Positions 1 through 11,610 of a stretch of 44,192 nucleotides of DNA are shown piece by piece. A program made the translations under genes and the position numbers. The notes under the pieces were generated by a model. The model was not told the DNA's origin and made no database searches. It worked only from the letters and a program-made list of their open reading frames with translations. Every line of letters begins with the position of its first letter. Position 1 is the stretch's first letter. The stretch lies in assembly GCA_900660155.1 (NCBI GenBank), contig CABFPE010000774.1, positions 6,875-51,066 of the forward strand. The letters run 5' to 3'. Origin of the DNA: Hofstenia miamia. Lineage: Eukaryota; Xenacoelomorpha; Acoela; Hofsteniidae.

Positions 1-78
1 TATATATATGTATATATATGTCTACTAAATTTAAACTTATAACGTATGGAAAAAATAGTCACATAATAGCATACTAAC

Positions 79-396
79 TTTGTCATAACAGTCTTTTAGA
101 AAAGCTGTTGATGTTTCAGAAATAACATGATTAACTCTCATTCGCACTTTTAGATATTCGATGAAACGTCGAAGGAAACCAACAAAATGATCGGCGCTTC
201 GAATACAACCGGGGACAGCTTGATCCAAGACTTCTTCAGGGAGAGTAGGATTCGTGAAAACAATGTCGGTGGAATTATCTCGTGATTCCCTAGCAGCCAA
301 CAAACCAGCGACAAGTTGCTTGTATTCACGCTGAAGCTTCTGTGTATCAGCAGCTTTTATTTTGTTAATTTCAGTGCTGATATCATTGACATTATT
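79..396 (-). CDS. ERCC2: ERCC2 coding exon 4 (Arch domain start)
   Basis: The acceptor AATTTAG leads into [20 protein letters not shown], then the conserved blocks [12 protein letters not shown] and EHF-like [10 protein letters not shown]. The exon is exactly 106 codons and ends at GACAAA|GTTAGT in phase 0. Further exons must lie left of the window. Confidence 0.93.
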
Positions 397-3300
397 CTAA
401 ATTGTGAAATCTATTTAATTTCGTTTACGGTTTATATATGTTTATAATGTCTATATATATATAAAAACATTAAATAGGGGTAGAGTAGTCTATATGAACC
501 TTTGAGTACCACACAGGTCAATAAGATATTACTGTAACTAATCTATATATACTGTAAATAATCTANAATCGTTCCTGATAGGAGTAGATCTTAACATACG
601 AGTGTAGAATTAATCGAGGGGTGCTACAGGTTCGGGCGTAGATGTACAAGATTCCTAAGAAACGTTTGACAAATTTCTTTTTCCCTAATAGTCTGTCTCT
701 TGGTCTCTCTCTCTCCCTCCCTTCCTCCCCTCCATCTTTCCTCTCATTTTATTCTGTTCTTCTTGGAATTTGAGAGTCACTGTCTGATTGATGATGAATT
801 TCAAATCATTGGTGTTGATTCAAAATTGAACGTCTAAATTTGAAACGGCCCGCAGAAATTCGAATGCTTAAAATTTGAACAATTGAAATCTTTAATGATA
901 AGTGCTTCATCAATCGATTACTCGACTCGACTAGAAATTTCAAATACTCGCACGGCCCTATATTTAATAGTGTCAATTAGCACTGGATATTATGCTAAAC
1001 TCCAATGTCATTTCTTTTCTATAATTCGAAATATACATGTTGAGCATTAGAGAGATTTTTGAAAAAAGTGAAACCAGCTCAACGCTTAAAATTTGTTTAA
1101 AATGCATTATGTCATTTTGATAAATCGTAGTTGTAATAAAAATTCTTCATTCTTGTGCCGAATTAACGCGATGTCCCTATTCACAATTAATTAGCTACAT
1201 TTTGAACCGTTCGATTGAGTCGTATTAGAGAATATCCATTGCATATGAGAGCTTCAAAAAAGACGTTAATGATTAATTTTTTTATAGTAATTAAAATGTT
1301 TAGTTTGGATGCTTTCGCTTAAATTATAATTTGCAATAAGCACGCTTAAATCGAATGGAGATATGCATCTGTTTGGTCACTAGTTAATTTGGTGATTGTG
1401 GAAAAAGAGATGACTTATAAATAAATGATATATAAACCATTCTATATTCTAGTAATTAATATAATTAATAAACTAACTACGAACCCTAAGACTTCATATG
1501 GAATCAAAGTTTTACCAAACTTTTGTCAATATGTTTGCGAGTGAATCGACAAGACATGCATTCAATAGCGTAGCCATCGATGTTGTGCGCTTCATCAAAG
1601 ACAACAACTGCATTGCGAGAAAGGTTCTTCGACACTCGCTCAGAAATTCGTGGATCAATTAAATAATGATAGTTGTAAACAATGATTTGAGCAGATTCTA
1701 AAGCAGCCCTAGCCATAAAATAGGGACACCAGCCCAGTCTGGAACCATATTCCTTTAATTCTTCCAAACCATAAACACCTAATATTAATATAATACATTA
1801 ATCATTTAGCAATAGCTTCAAATTATATCAAAAACTATTAATTTAACGGTTACAGTCCTTTTCAAACTCGCACAAAAGAAATTGAATTTCACGTAAGAGA
1901 AAATAATGTAGAATTTTTTAGACTACTAGTATTTAGTTCTGCGCTTAGTGTCAATTGCGGAACTTCGTCATTTAACTTGCTCTATTGTCACTAGAATTAT
2001 GATTCAAATATACAACAACACATGAGAACCGGACGATCCCTACAATATCGAAAAGTTACTTCATATATCAGATAACGATCTTAAGCATTTGAAAATGAGA
2101 TCATTTATCAAAGCAGCGTGGTGGGAAAAGAAATAAACAATTCGATGAGATGCATGAAGCCCTTCTACTTCTATTATTTGAGCAAAAACCAGACTTGACA
2201 CTGAAGGAATTAAGTGAAGTTTTGTTGGCTGAATGTAATACTCAGGTAACCCAACAAGCAATTCGCACCACTCAAATGGCCTTCTTTTAATGTTAAGAAT
2301 CGAAGCATGAAGTTGAAAAAACGAAAAAATTGGGCTTTAAGTTATCTGCATTACTTAGAAAAGGACAATGTATCAGTATTACAGGATGAGTCAAATTTCA
2401 ACAAACACATGAGGATAAAAAGATGTTGAATTTTGTTGTATGCATATGGTCCAGGTCTCGGCTTTCTTTTTTTACACACAAGGCTTACTAAAGGCTGCAG
2501 ATTTTTAGAATACTGTGCAAAGTAGATGTCCGCCAGTAAAAATTAAAATTTGGACTCACGCAATCGCAATCTTACTTTAATAAAGTTCAACCAATCATTG
2601 CCTGAGCGAGCCACGATCAAGATGTCCCTACTGCTGTATGATTGAATCAGAACATATTTTGAACTTGGTTAATTTTTAAATATTTTAGTGCTTTTTGTTC
2701 TGCTGTATGGATAAATCATCAACATATTCTTAACTTTTGTTTCCGTGCTTTCTACATGTATATTAAAATGCGTTTTGTTTTCTGCAATACAAAATTTAGA
2801 TGAGCATGTAGACTGCTGCGAAATAGCATTTAAACTTAATGTGAACTGCTTGAGAAGATCAAAACAAACAATTTCTCTTGTGCGAAATTAACTCTCGTCA
2901 ACATTCAAGAACGTGTTAATTGAACAGACCTGCATGTAACCTAGTTTTGAAGTCAAACTCAGTATCTAAACATGAGTAATGGCAAACAAATTCAAAAAAT
3001 AGAATTTGAAAAAATATTTTTCAAGAATTCCTAACACATTATTGATGTAGAATTTTATTGCAAGTGTCAAATTTGTGAAATATCACATCACGTTCACGTT
3101 CCCATATTTAACCTCCAACTGTAAGCAAAGTTTTAAATTTTTCACGGCTTCTTGAAACAATTTTAAACGTTATAACTTAGGAACTAATAAAGATATTCGA
3201 TTTTTGGAAACATTTGCGGACGGAACGTCCAATACATGTATCCATGTCAATAGGCATGTAAAAATAACTTGGAAAATGTTATCCCTTTAAAGAATCGAAA

Positions 3301-4441
3301 ACTAATCCTAAGCATATAGGACGAATTTCAATTCTTCCAAACAAGAAAGAAATTTAGGCTAAGAAAATATATTAGTTTAAGACGCCAAATGAAGTACACT
3401 ACAATCCTAACATACCTTGTTGCTATCTTTTTGATAGCCATTACTATAGCTACTGGTTTCCAAGATTGTTCTATCAATCTATGGCTGACCATAGAAAAAA
3501 GAAGGGGAGGAGGAACTGGTGGACAAGAACCAGCAGTTGGACATAAATGTAAATGTAAATGTCTCGAGTGGACCGTTGGTACGCTGGAAGGCACAAAACT
3601 TCAAAATATGACTTAGATATACTTGCGATTGTAAATTTCGATCAAATATATCAAAGGGCGAAGTGTTTAAAAAAATATATATAGGCAGTTTAAGGTAATA
3701 AATATTATATGAAAATCAGTTTTGGAATTGGCTGTATATTATTTACATTATACATATAAATTATCGAAGACAATATTTTTAAAGGGGAACTTAATTGGTG
3801 CAGAATAATTTATTAATGATGAGAATGAACAGAAAGGGTTTAATGCAGTAGCCATGTGTTTAATAATTATGTAGACTACCTGGTTTTAGAGGAATTCCTT
3901 TTTCGCGAAAGTCTTCATAATATGCGCAGCCAGGTGGTCGTTCACCATCATCTTTCGATTTCCGCTTCGTTTGAACATAAGATGCAGTGAGGTTATGACA
4001 TTGCCCATCAACAACGGCACCTTCGCGAATTTTACTAATGGTTGGATGGATGCAAAGATTTTTCCTTGCAGAAAGTGATACTGCAACTAGTGGATAATCA
4101 ACGCCTAGGAATGTGAAATCAAATATTTACAACATAAATCATATGCAACCTTCTTTTCTAAAGTATTCCATCAAACGATGTATTTCCGCAACAACCTTTT
4201 CGAGTTCGGTAACAGTGCGAGAGCAATATATAAGTCGAGAATATCTTTCAGGGTATGTGTGATTGTAAGAAACTATTAAAGATAAAAGAGAAATAGTTTT
4301 GCCAGTTCCTGAAGGCATCTCAAGTAAACAGTGGCCACGGGCATCTAAGGATTGTTTAATTTTTTTCATGTAGCTCAACTGCTCAGGATAAATGTACTCA
4401 TATGGAAAATACACCAACACACCATCTACATTTAACTTCAT
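79..4441 (-). CDS. ERCC2: XPD/ERCC2 TFIIH DNA helicase, N-terminal 366 residues (partial, four exons)
   Basis: XPD is the 5'-3' DNA helicase of TFIIH, needed for nucleotide excision repair and structurally for transcription initiation. Four exons (4150-4441, 3880-4104, 1516-1778, 79-396) join in frame through GT-AG introns. Visible in the product: the start MKLNVDG; Walker A SGTGKT with Lys48; Fe-S cluster cysteines at about 115, 133, 157 and 190; and the DEAH box at 234-237. Lys48 and Asp234 fall at the same positions as in human XPD. The motif RKNLCIHP and the block [10 protein letters not shown] are near-identical to vertebrate XPD. The Met at 4441 is chosen because it aligns with the conserved N terminus; the 18 upstream codons open in frame are not conserved. 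The helicase C-terminal half lies beyond the left edge. No break is seen, so the gene looks functional. Confidence 0.96.
397..1515 (-). other. ERCC2 intron 3
   Basis: AT-rich intron without recognisable genes. It holds a pyrimidine-rich low-complexity tract on the plus strand (about 690-735, CT/CCT runs) and a single ambiguous base at 566. The ends are GTAAAA and AATTTAG on the minus strand. Confidence 0.85.
1516..1778 (-). CDS. ERCC2: ERCC2 coding exon 3 (DEAH box)
   Basis: The acceptor ATATTAG precedes [20 protein letters not shown]. The exon contains the fourth Fe-S cysteine (Cys190 in GWCPYF), the YNYHYLIDP segment and [11 protein letters not shown] (helicase motif II). It ends in phase 0 at TTTG|GTAAAA. 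Intron 2 before it (1779-3879) is 2.1 kb and hosts foreign sequence. Confidence 0.95.
2085..2475 (+). pseudogene. IS630/Tc1-type transposase relic inside ERCC2 intron 2
   Basis: From 2114 a 56-codon open stretch reads [20 protein letters not shown] and then [14 protein letters not shown], the helix-turn-helix layout of IS630/Tc1 transposases. After stops, 2378-2412 reads [13 protein letters not shown], which resembles the first catalytic Asp block (DETGFN) of the same family. The second and third catalytic blocks are not found and there are several stops and frame changes, so this is a dead fragment. It lies antisense to ERCC2 and is spliced out with the intron. No terminal repeats could be seen. 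Confidence 0.7.
3389..3616 (+). CDS. Small secretory-type peptide ORF nested antisense in ERCC2 intron 2 (unrecognised)
   Basis: A 75-codon ORF starts at ATG 3389. Residues 1-23 look like a signal peptide: MKYTT, then a hydrophobic core [15 protein letters not shown], then a small-residue cleavage region before FQDC. The remaining ~52 residues are polar, with a glycine-rich patch (RRGGGTGGQ) and a lysine-cysteine run HKCKCKC; four cysteines in total after the signal. A polyadenylation signal AATAAA lies 80 bp past the stop (3697-3702), giving a compact single-exon gene layout. I do not recognise the family. The minus-strand 88-codon ORF over the same bases is a possible alternative but lacks such features. 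This could be chance. Confidence 0.4.
   Translation: MKYTTILTYLVAIFLIAITIATGFQDCSINLWLTIEKRRGGGTGGQEPAVGHKCKCKCLEWTVGTLEGTKLQNMT
3880..4104 (-). CDS. ERCC2: ERCC2 coding exon 2 (Fe-S domain)
   Basis: This exon starts after the acceptor TTCCTAG and reads [18 protein letters not shown] onward, ending at [10 protein letters not shown] before the donor CAG|GTAGTC. It carries three of the four 4Fe-4S ligands (Cys115, Cys133, Cys157). The phase-1 ends match exons 1 and 3. A 66-residue ORF in another frame over the same bases is a shadow. Confidence 0.94.
4150..4441 (-). CDS. ERCC2: ERCC2 coding exon 1
   Basis: This exon codes for residues 1-97 plus the first base of codon 98. It holds the Walker A motif EMPSGTGKT and the motif LIYCSRTV. 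The donor is AAG|GTTGCA, leaving phase 1. The following intron is only 45 bp, which is short but has a proper acceptor (CATTCCTAG). Confidence 0.95.
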
Positions 4442-4654
4442 TCTAAAGCACAATAAGTGATTTGAAAAATAATACATTGTTTGAAAAAACACCACGATTG
4501 AAAATGTAATTCCTCGATCAAGATGCTAGTGAAACCAATAAATGTCAGAAATCAACAACACAACAGATTCTAATATAAATAGCAAGCTTGAATGAGCAAT
4601 GAAGTTATTAGTCAAACAAAATATGTATACAGGCAGAAAAATAACTAGGCGATT
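4442..4654 (-). promoter_or_regulatory. ERCC2 5' flank
   Basis: This is the only sequence between the ERCC2 start codon and the first transposon insertion upstream, so it must hold the 5' UTR and the proximal promoter unless there is an upstream exon. No TATA box or initiator can be assigned with confidence. The start context is TAGAATGAA on the minus strand. Confidence 0.35.
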
Positions 4655-4675
4655 ATATATATATATATATATATA
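4655..4675. repeat. TA microsatellite
   Basis: A run of TA dinucleotides directly abuts the left transposon end at 4676. TA is the target of this transposon class. Confidence 0.9.
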
Positions 4676-4847
4676 CAGTGTGATTGGTAAGTAATGCCCG
4701 ATTCTAATTTTTAGAAATTCAAGAGCTTTTTGAACGCTAACTTTTCACNGGTTTTAAATACATCTTTTGTTTTTGTTAGCGCATATATGTATTGTCTCAA
4801 TAAAAGTTGCAATATAGATGTATCTTTATCAACTTGGTCGACCAGAT
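4676..4847 (+). mobile_element. Truncated left end of a Tc1/mariner-superfamily transposon
   Basis: It begins CAGTGTGATTGGTAAGTAA and matches the left end of the element at 4865 almost base for base for about 73 bp, up to ...CTAACTTTTCAC. An N at 4750 marks the divergence point. It then continues with about 95 bp not found in the second copy and stops at another TA microsatellite. No right end is present. The extra bases may be the 5' non-coding part of the parent element. Confidence 0.75.
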
Positions 4848-4864
4848 ATATATATATATATATA

Positions 4865-5395
4865 CAGGGTGATTGGTAAGTAACGCCCGATTCTAATTTT
4901 TAGAAATTCAAGAGCTTTTTGAACGCTAACTTTTCACTTGATGTCGTCTGAATTCAAACACTTTTATTATGGCGCAGTGGTGCGAGAATGGCTGAACGAA
5001 AACTTTGGTGGAAGATGGATTGGTCGTCGTGGTCCCATCGAATGGCCGCCAAGATCCCCCGATCTTAGCCCATGCGACTTCTTTCTGTGGGGCGTTATGA
5101 AGGACCGTGTATACGGGAGGAATCCGAGAAGCATTGGGGAGCTGAAGGACGCTATCACGACGGAGATTTCAGCAATCGATGTCAACCTTTGTAAAACAGT
5201 ATGCCGCTCAGTGACTGATCGTTTGCGACAATGCATGGCTGCCGACGGTCAGCAATTTGAATATTTGTGTTGATCATTTGTTTTTGTTTAATACATTCTT
5301 TATTCTTAATATCATGGATCTTTTACTTTCAAAAATCCGACATTTAACCACTTGATATGAAATTAAAAGTCGGGCGTTACTTTCCAATCACCCTG
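4865..5395 (+). mobile_element. Internally deleted Tc1/mariner-superfamily transposon, 531 bp, complete ends
   Basis: The left end is CAGGGTGATTGGTAAGTAAC and the right end (5370-5395) is its inverted copy, ending ...CCAATCACCCTG. TA dinucleotides flank both sides. Between the ends lies only the C-terminal third of a transposase, directly joined to the left terminal segment at about 4938. The lack of the N-terminal part makes it non-autonomous, but the ends look fit for cross-mobilisation. Confidence 0.88.
4938..5273 (+). pseudogene. Transposase C-terminal fragment (DDD type)
   Basis: The 111 codons read VVREWLNENFGGRWIGRRGP, then WPPRSPDLSPCDFFLWG with the third catalytic Asp, then VYGRNPRSIGELKDAI and a C-terminal CMAADGQQFEYL. 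This is the usual C terminus of invertebrate Tc1/mariner-superfamily transposases with a long second-to-third Asp spacing. The helix-turn-helix region and first two catalytic Asp residues are deleted. The ATG at 4938 is created by the deletion and is not a native start. Confidence 0.85.
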
Positions 5396-5411
5396 TATAT
5401 ATATATATATT
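5396..5411. repeat. TA microsatellite flanking the transposon
   Basis: The TA run continues on the right side of the 531-bp element, so the element sits inside a TA tract (target duplication TA). Confidence 0.85.
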
Positions 5412-6840
5412 GGCTGTTTGGACCATACTAAATCAGTCTACAAATCGAAATCTACTGTTACAACGCGCCAAATTCTGTTCTGATATTCCTATTTTTGAAC
5501 TTTTTTTCATGCATACCAATATAGATATTTTTGCAAAAAAATAAGTTTTTTTATTTATTCTTAAAAAATTACGAAAATGGATATTTTTTGTAAAATATTG
5601 GCCCTTTGTAACACCGCGTAATATATTGGGGCTTTGTAACAATATTTTTAGAGGAAAACGAAAATTTACAGTTTTTGTACGAATAATAACAGTATAACAT
5701 GACAATTATCATGGTATTGCGATACCTATCAACTCATGATAGAAAAAACTTATTTCTTTTTCATATCGCGATATGAAATGAAAATTTAAACTCAAATTGG
5801 ATCTTCACAATTATTGAAATTCTTTCATCGCATTCCATACATAGGTCTTTGTGTTAACCCCAATTTACATAGTGCCTCTAGTCATATTAAAAAATATAAC
5901 CTATGTTATCATTATATAATAATAACGGCGGATATGTATGTTTATATGGACAAAAAGTATATATAATCATCTCATTTCGTTTGAAATTTCTTATTTTAAT
6001 GATATTATATTATTACTGCACATTACTACAAAAATTGCACGCTTTTCGAATGGAGGCCCAGTAAGTCATTGGTTGAAAATGTAGTGATCCATATACATTA
6101 TTGCTAAATATTACATTTATAGATGTAAAACAATTTCAAAACCGATATCTTAGAAATCAAATGAGATATAGAAAGTTTTATCATTTCTAAGAATTCATTA
6201 GTAAGAAATGCATTAATCCATAAAAGACAGTATCATACATTAAAACTACAGAAATAATTTTTGTCATGAAATGAATAAAGATAGTACGAAAGCGATGTCT
6301 TCAATATTTATTGAGATAAAGAACATTTCTTACTAAATTGTCACTTTTCAGTTATCTCCGATTAAAGAAGTATTTGATTAAAAATGCAGTAGTCCAAGTA
6401 AAATTTTATTAAATATTACAATTTTAGGGCTAAATTCAGGAGTCTAAATCAATAAAATTAATCCGAATAAAATCATGAGAAATTAGCGCATTTCTGAAAT
6501 AATGTTGCATCATTTCGAAGGTATGTCACACAAACTAAATTATTTTTGTTTCAATTTTTTAATTTCAAAAAATTTGCGACTATCGTATGGTAGACATGTA
6601 ATTTAAGGACATGTACTACAGATCTGGACAGTATTGAGACAGTTATCATTTTAATGATTAAACTTATTTAGCGAATTGTTTGTTTACAATAATCAATCAG
6701 TGATGTTAGATAATACAAAACAATCCCATGTCATTTATAGAAAACAATTTGAAAACAATGCAATTATGATTATAAGTACTTTTGAAACTCATTTCCAGTG
6801 TTTCTTACGGCAAACACATTCTTTTCACCAAACTCTAAAG
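5412..6840. other. Intergenic, AT-rich
   Basis: No gene is recognisable. A perfect 20-bp palindrome centred on CGCG lies at 5759-5778. The phrase CTTTGTAACA occurs twice at 5606-5640. The rest is AT-rich sequence without open frames of note. Confidence 0.7.
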
Positions 6841-6849
6841 TAATGCATG

Positions 6850-7345
6850 ATTTCACTTCTGAATCGATCAGAAAATTAGTCATTTCGAAACACAAGGAGG
6901 GGCTAATCTTAGGGATGTTGCAAAAAGTACTGTTGGCGCATTATATCAAAATTTAAGAGATGGAACAATTTTGGTGCTTAAAAAGACAGAGCGTGCTAAA
7001 AAATCTACCTATAGAGATGATAAGGCACTAATTTCTTTATCTCCGGAAGACTTCCAGGCAGTTCAGGCGTGAGTGGTGCGCAGTTAAACACCTCAGCAAC
7101 CGTACTGTAAGAAGAATTCTAGTACGATATAAACTTATGGGTAGAATTGCCATCCAAAAACCATACATTACAGAAATGCAAAGTAAAAATCGGTTCAGAT
7201 GGGTGCATGATGTAAAAAACAATACGGAACAGGATTGGAGTAGCGTCATATTCTCTGATGAGGGCAAAATAGAGCTCTATCCTAGAGTACATCAGAATGC
7301 CCTCTGGGCCATCAAAGAAAGTTCAGCGCCTACCCGATATTAATG
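6850..7345 (+). pseudogene. Tc1-like transposase relic
   Basis: Pieces in changing frames follow the Tc1 order. First a paired-like helix-turn-helix tail, IRKLVISKHKEGANLRDVAK. Then AKKSTYRDDKAL, the linker seen in Tc1-like proteins. Then RTVRRILVRYKLMGRIAIQ, and in an open frame from 7137 KPYITEMQSKNRFRWVHDVK followed by WSSVIFSDEGKIELY, where SDE is the first catalytic Asp block. After 7343 the frame closes and the second and third catalytic blocks are not recognisable. It is therefore dead. Terminal repeats were not found by eye. Confidence 0.75.
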
Positions 7346-10300
7346 AACTTAGAATTTTAGTCATAAACAATTGCTTCTTATTATTGAACACTTTTTAGAT
7401 ATATGTTTATTACATATTTTTTTGTAACTTTTACTTTTCAGGGCGATGTCAAAATTCTTTTGCCCAATGTTATTTTTGGCTGCTCCCAGTTTTTGTTCGA
7501 TTAAATAATTACTATGACGTACTCTATAGTGTTCCTAAAGAAAACATTCCAATTGTAATCTAATGTTGAGATAATAACCAAAATGTAAAAATTTAATTGG
7601 TGTCAATACAAAATATTCAAAAAGAATTTGTTTTATTATATATTGTCTTACAAAGCGCCTTTGTATTACCCAAAATTACAAAGCGACAATATATTAAAAA
7701 TATTGTATATATATTTGTTTCAATAAACATTCCAAGATGATAGTGGTGACATAGGAGCATAAAAGCCAAGTTCGAATCCAATGCCTTAGAATGAAAATTT
7801 CCTAATTGACGATTAAGTTTAATGTGAATTCATTTTAAATATTTCAATTTTGCAAAGTCCATTAATATATCACCAATGCGTAGCATCGAGTGATTACAAG
7901 TAATTGATGTCATAAAGTAACAAAGTTTGTGGTTTATAGTGCATGTCAGCTACACAAATGTTAACACAAATTCTTAGAGGACATTTACTCATTGTTTGAT
8001 AATAGCATTGTCCTATCTTGTCATTATTCTAAGCATTTTTGTTCTGTAGGAATAGCATGGTTTTAAATAAATCAATGAGAATTTGTATTTTTAAGGTTTA
8101 CTTCTGGCATAGTACCTTTGTGTATACTATATATGGTCTTTTATAAATAATGCAGTGAAATGATAAAAAATCATAACCCCAAAACTACGAACACATTATT
8201 TTTCATATTTATAAAGAAAGAAAATATTCACAAAAAGCACTGATGGAATTTACTAATTCAACAAAAATGAAAACTATATCATGTAGTCTGCTGCGTTTAA
8301 TGCAAAATAAGAACTTACACTAATCTCCAATAATCATCAAGATTAATTATTAAATCAATCAAATAACACCAACATGATAATCGATGTCATTGTTTTTTCA
8401 TTGGAGCACTATACTATTTTGCTTATACAACCGAAATTATTGTTTTGTCAGATAGGCATACAGCTAGTATGTAAAATAGGACATCTGCATTTTTTAAGAC
8501 TACAAAAATTGAAAACACAGATAAAACAGGTTGAATTGTTAATGACATCAAAAACTGAATTTTGTTAACCGAATAGGACATCTGAATACTGAAACAGTGG
8601 CGGATGTTGCATGCAAAAGCTATGAAATATATTTAAGTAACCAAATTAGTATAAATAATAAACCATGAAAAATATATTTATATGTGAAATCACTGAAGTG
8701 ATATTTTTCAGAAAGATATTTGTTATATTATTATAAAAATAAGATTAGTCCTGCAGTTCATTCAATAAAACATTTTTCAAGAAAAATTGCTAATATTTTC
8801 TGTAGTATTTTCTCCTCTAATTGCTTAAAAATTTTTTGTACAGAAAACAATGGTTCAGCAGACGCTGCTGAAATCAAAGTTTGTATTTAATGAAGTATTT
8901 ACAAATTTCAGACAAGGCAGTCCACAAATGCATTTCAAAAAATTTAATAAGAATTTTGTGATTTACAATTGGAGTGATGCCAATGATAGCAAACTTGAGA
9001 TTAACTACAAAGTTTTTCAAGATTGAGAAATTCGAACAGAAAATGGCAGCTGAGGGTAATCACATTTAAATTTCAATTGTTCAAAGTTTTTAAAATATAA
9101 TAATTCTATAAAACGACATTTGCATGATGTGAAACTGGCCTCCATTTGCGTGCATATGACGACAATTTACTTCAAAATATATCATTCTTAAAAAATCAAG
9201 GTTAAATTTGATTTTGGAATGAATTGGTTGCACATTAGCAGAAAAAATTCGTCTTTCATTAACAATTCCAATAAATTTTCTAATGTCTGTTAAAGAAAAA
9301 CAAATGGGTGCTTTATTCTTATTTAAGAATGTGCACAAGGAATCCGTGGGATAAAAAATGCAAAAAAATAATTATCCCAGATATGAGCCCCGCACAAATC
9401 TATTCTGTTTCCGGCACTGCTTTAATAAAGAAATGTTCTTATTGATATTTAAATAAACATCATGTTTACTTTTGGATTATTGTTCTTACAACACATGAGT
9501 ATTTCAATGCGAAGCCATGAAAGGATTGATTGCTTTGCTCACTAAATCTTAGCGCAATGATTGGATGAATTTAATCGTTTGAGAGAGCGTAGGTAGAGCA
9601 TTAAGACACCTGCTTGCTGTTACGCAATCATTTAATTATTTTTAAAGCGCATCGTAATGAATTATATCCTATATTCCATTCATATTTCCATATTATTACT
9701 TGATTCTTGAATGTTGTTTTAACGCAAACTAACAATTTCCGATTTGTACATTTGTATAGATATAAATTCACCCAATTAAGAATGAAATTCATTTATTAAA
9801 AAATTATTAGGCAAGCACTGCTTGCCTTGCTTACACGTACGAGCCGACTATGGTACTCATTACAAAAATTAATAAATATGCTTGTACTAACATTTTTCTA
9901 ACGTAAGTGGGGTTGCCGATTAATATGGTTATAATGAAAATATATAAATAAATTATTAAAGAAATTACATTGAATTTTAAGAAAATGTTTTATATCTAAT
10001 ACTTCTTGAAAGGGTAAATCTATATTTTGAAAATTGGTTTGAACAAAAAACATTTTGATATAAGATAAAATTTTTTTAAGTGTTGCAAAATTTTATGTAA
10101 GCAGCTTCAATAGATTGTAAACAAATGCTAAAGATGACGTTATGTTATTTCCTAATTTTAAGTTAATTGAAAACAAATACTAACAAAAAATAATTGGTTT
10201 GTTTTAAAATTTGTTCTTGAATGTTTCAAATTCGTCCTGCGACCTAGTGAATTCCTTGTGCCTTGTAATATCAGCACAATTTTATATTAAGATTGCAATT

Positions 10301-11560
10301 TATTTTGCTAAATATTAGAAATCATTTTATTAAATAGCTACTTACCACAAGTACCTATGTATATTTCACCATTATACAGCATATTTTACATAAAAGCAAT
10401 AATGGGTATAATGTATGAACGAAATTTAAAATATGGCTATAATGAATGGTTAAAAAAATTTCTGGCCGTCACCTCAAAAACTTACAACCTTGATATTATG
10501 ATTGAAACAAATCTGAATCAAAACATGATGTTTATAGATCTACTAATGTTTTTAAAGTCAAAATGCAAAAGGTTTGAATAACTTTTCTCTTTAAGAGAAC
10601 GATAAATGAGATTCCTCATCAGCAAACAATCTTTCAGGTATCCAATCGAGATAATATTTTGCTAAATTCATGTCCATTTATGAATTTCATTGCATATTTA
10701 AAAAATTTATCGAATTCAATGAGTACTTTATTTTAGGCAAGCAAATTATTCGGCCATGTCTACTTTATAAAAACCTTAATTCATTTGTCACTTTTATCAC
10801 AAAAATTTCTTACTAAAACAACTCTCATATAGCTTGGTGAACTTGTTATTAGACAACCTTTACATCAACCTATAACCAGACTCTTTCTAAAAAAGAATTT
10901 TCAACAATCATTAAAACTAAATATCAGCATACTATTGTTGAAAAAAATTGATTAAAATCTTAAGAACAAATTGATATAAAAGTTTTAATTGTGAACCCAA
11001 CTTTAGATATCAGTGTCATATCACAGCTATTTGCTCACAAAGAAAAATTGATATTTCGGCAAAATAAAGAAGCCTTCTAAGACACTAAAGATAATACTGA
11101 ATCAATTTGTAGGATTTACTGTTTAAAGTTATAGCACTGGGTGGTATTTTACTTGGAGTGATATCTTAATAGTTTTTTACACTCTAACCTTAATCATAAC
11201 TTTCAGTCCAACCATTGAAATTGCATTTAATTTCATCATGTTGATAAATTTTATCAATTTTTTTTTAAATGCTGGCTAAAGAGGTAGAGCTTAATTAATA
11301 ATGCACGATATCATTCTAACTGGATACGCTAAAATAACGGTAAGTACTGAATGATTATTTCATGTGGCGGATGTGTAGATTGATACAAAGAAATTTGCAA
11401 ATTTGAAAAATTAAAATGGATTGATTAACATTGATTTAAAATATGTGAAAGTTTAACTTTAATCACAATATTTTTAATGAATATGACTAAACAAACTCCT
11501 AAACTTTACCAAATTCGTAATCTACATATCCGACAGCAAGGGTACCGAAAAATTTCAAAA
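7346..11560. other. Long gene-poor stretch
   Basis: About 4.2 kb of AT-rich DNA. The open frames here (for example at 8374-8568 and 9090-9338) look like chance. Small items seen: a stem TGGGATAA/TTATCCCA at about 9348-9375, and a 17-bp palindrome GGCAAGCACTGCTTGCC at 9810-9826. No gene, RNA gene or transposase is supported. Confidence 0.65.
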
Positions 11561-11562
11561 GT

Positions 11563-11604
11563 GTTATTGTACTTTGGGCTATCCAATTGGAATGACGTCA
11601 ATAT
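11563..11604 (+). repeat. Divergent partial copy of the 11.7-kb MITE terminus
   Basis: It reads GTTATTGTACTTTGGGCTA, then AATGACGTCA, a degraded match to the MITE terminal repeat of the complete copy at 11734. No matching right end is present. Confidence 0.55.
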
Positions 11605-11610
11605 CACAAC

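Noticed and set aside
3886..4086. 66-codon open frame on the ERCC2 strand
   Set aside because: It is another frame of ERCC2 exon 2; the frame joined by splice sites gives the conserved XPD sequence.
4967..5236. 89-codon minus frame over the deleted transposon
   Set aside because: Shadow of the transposase C-terminal fragment.
7755..7795. GTTCGAATCC, a tRNA B-box-like phrase
   Set aside because: The neighbouring bases cannot form the T-arm stem and no A box or acceptor stem is present.
9580..9630. GTAGGTAGAGCATTAAGACACC, reminiscent of a tRNA or tRNA-derived SINE
   Set aside because: No cloverleaf can be drawn and no B box follows at the right distance.
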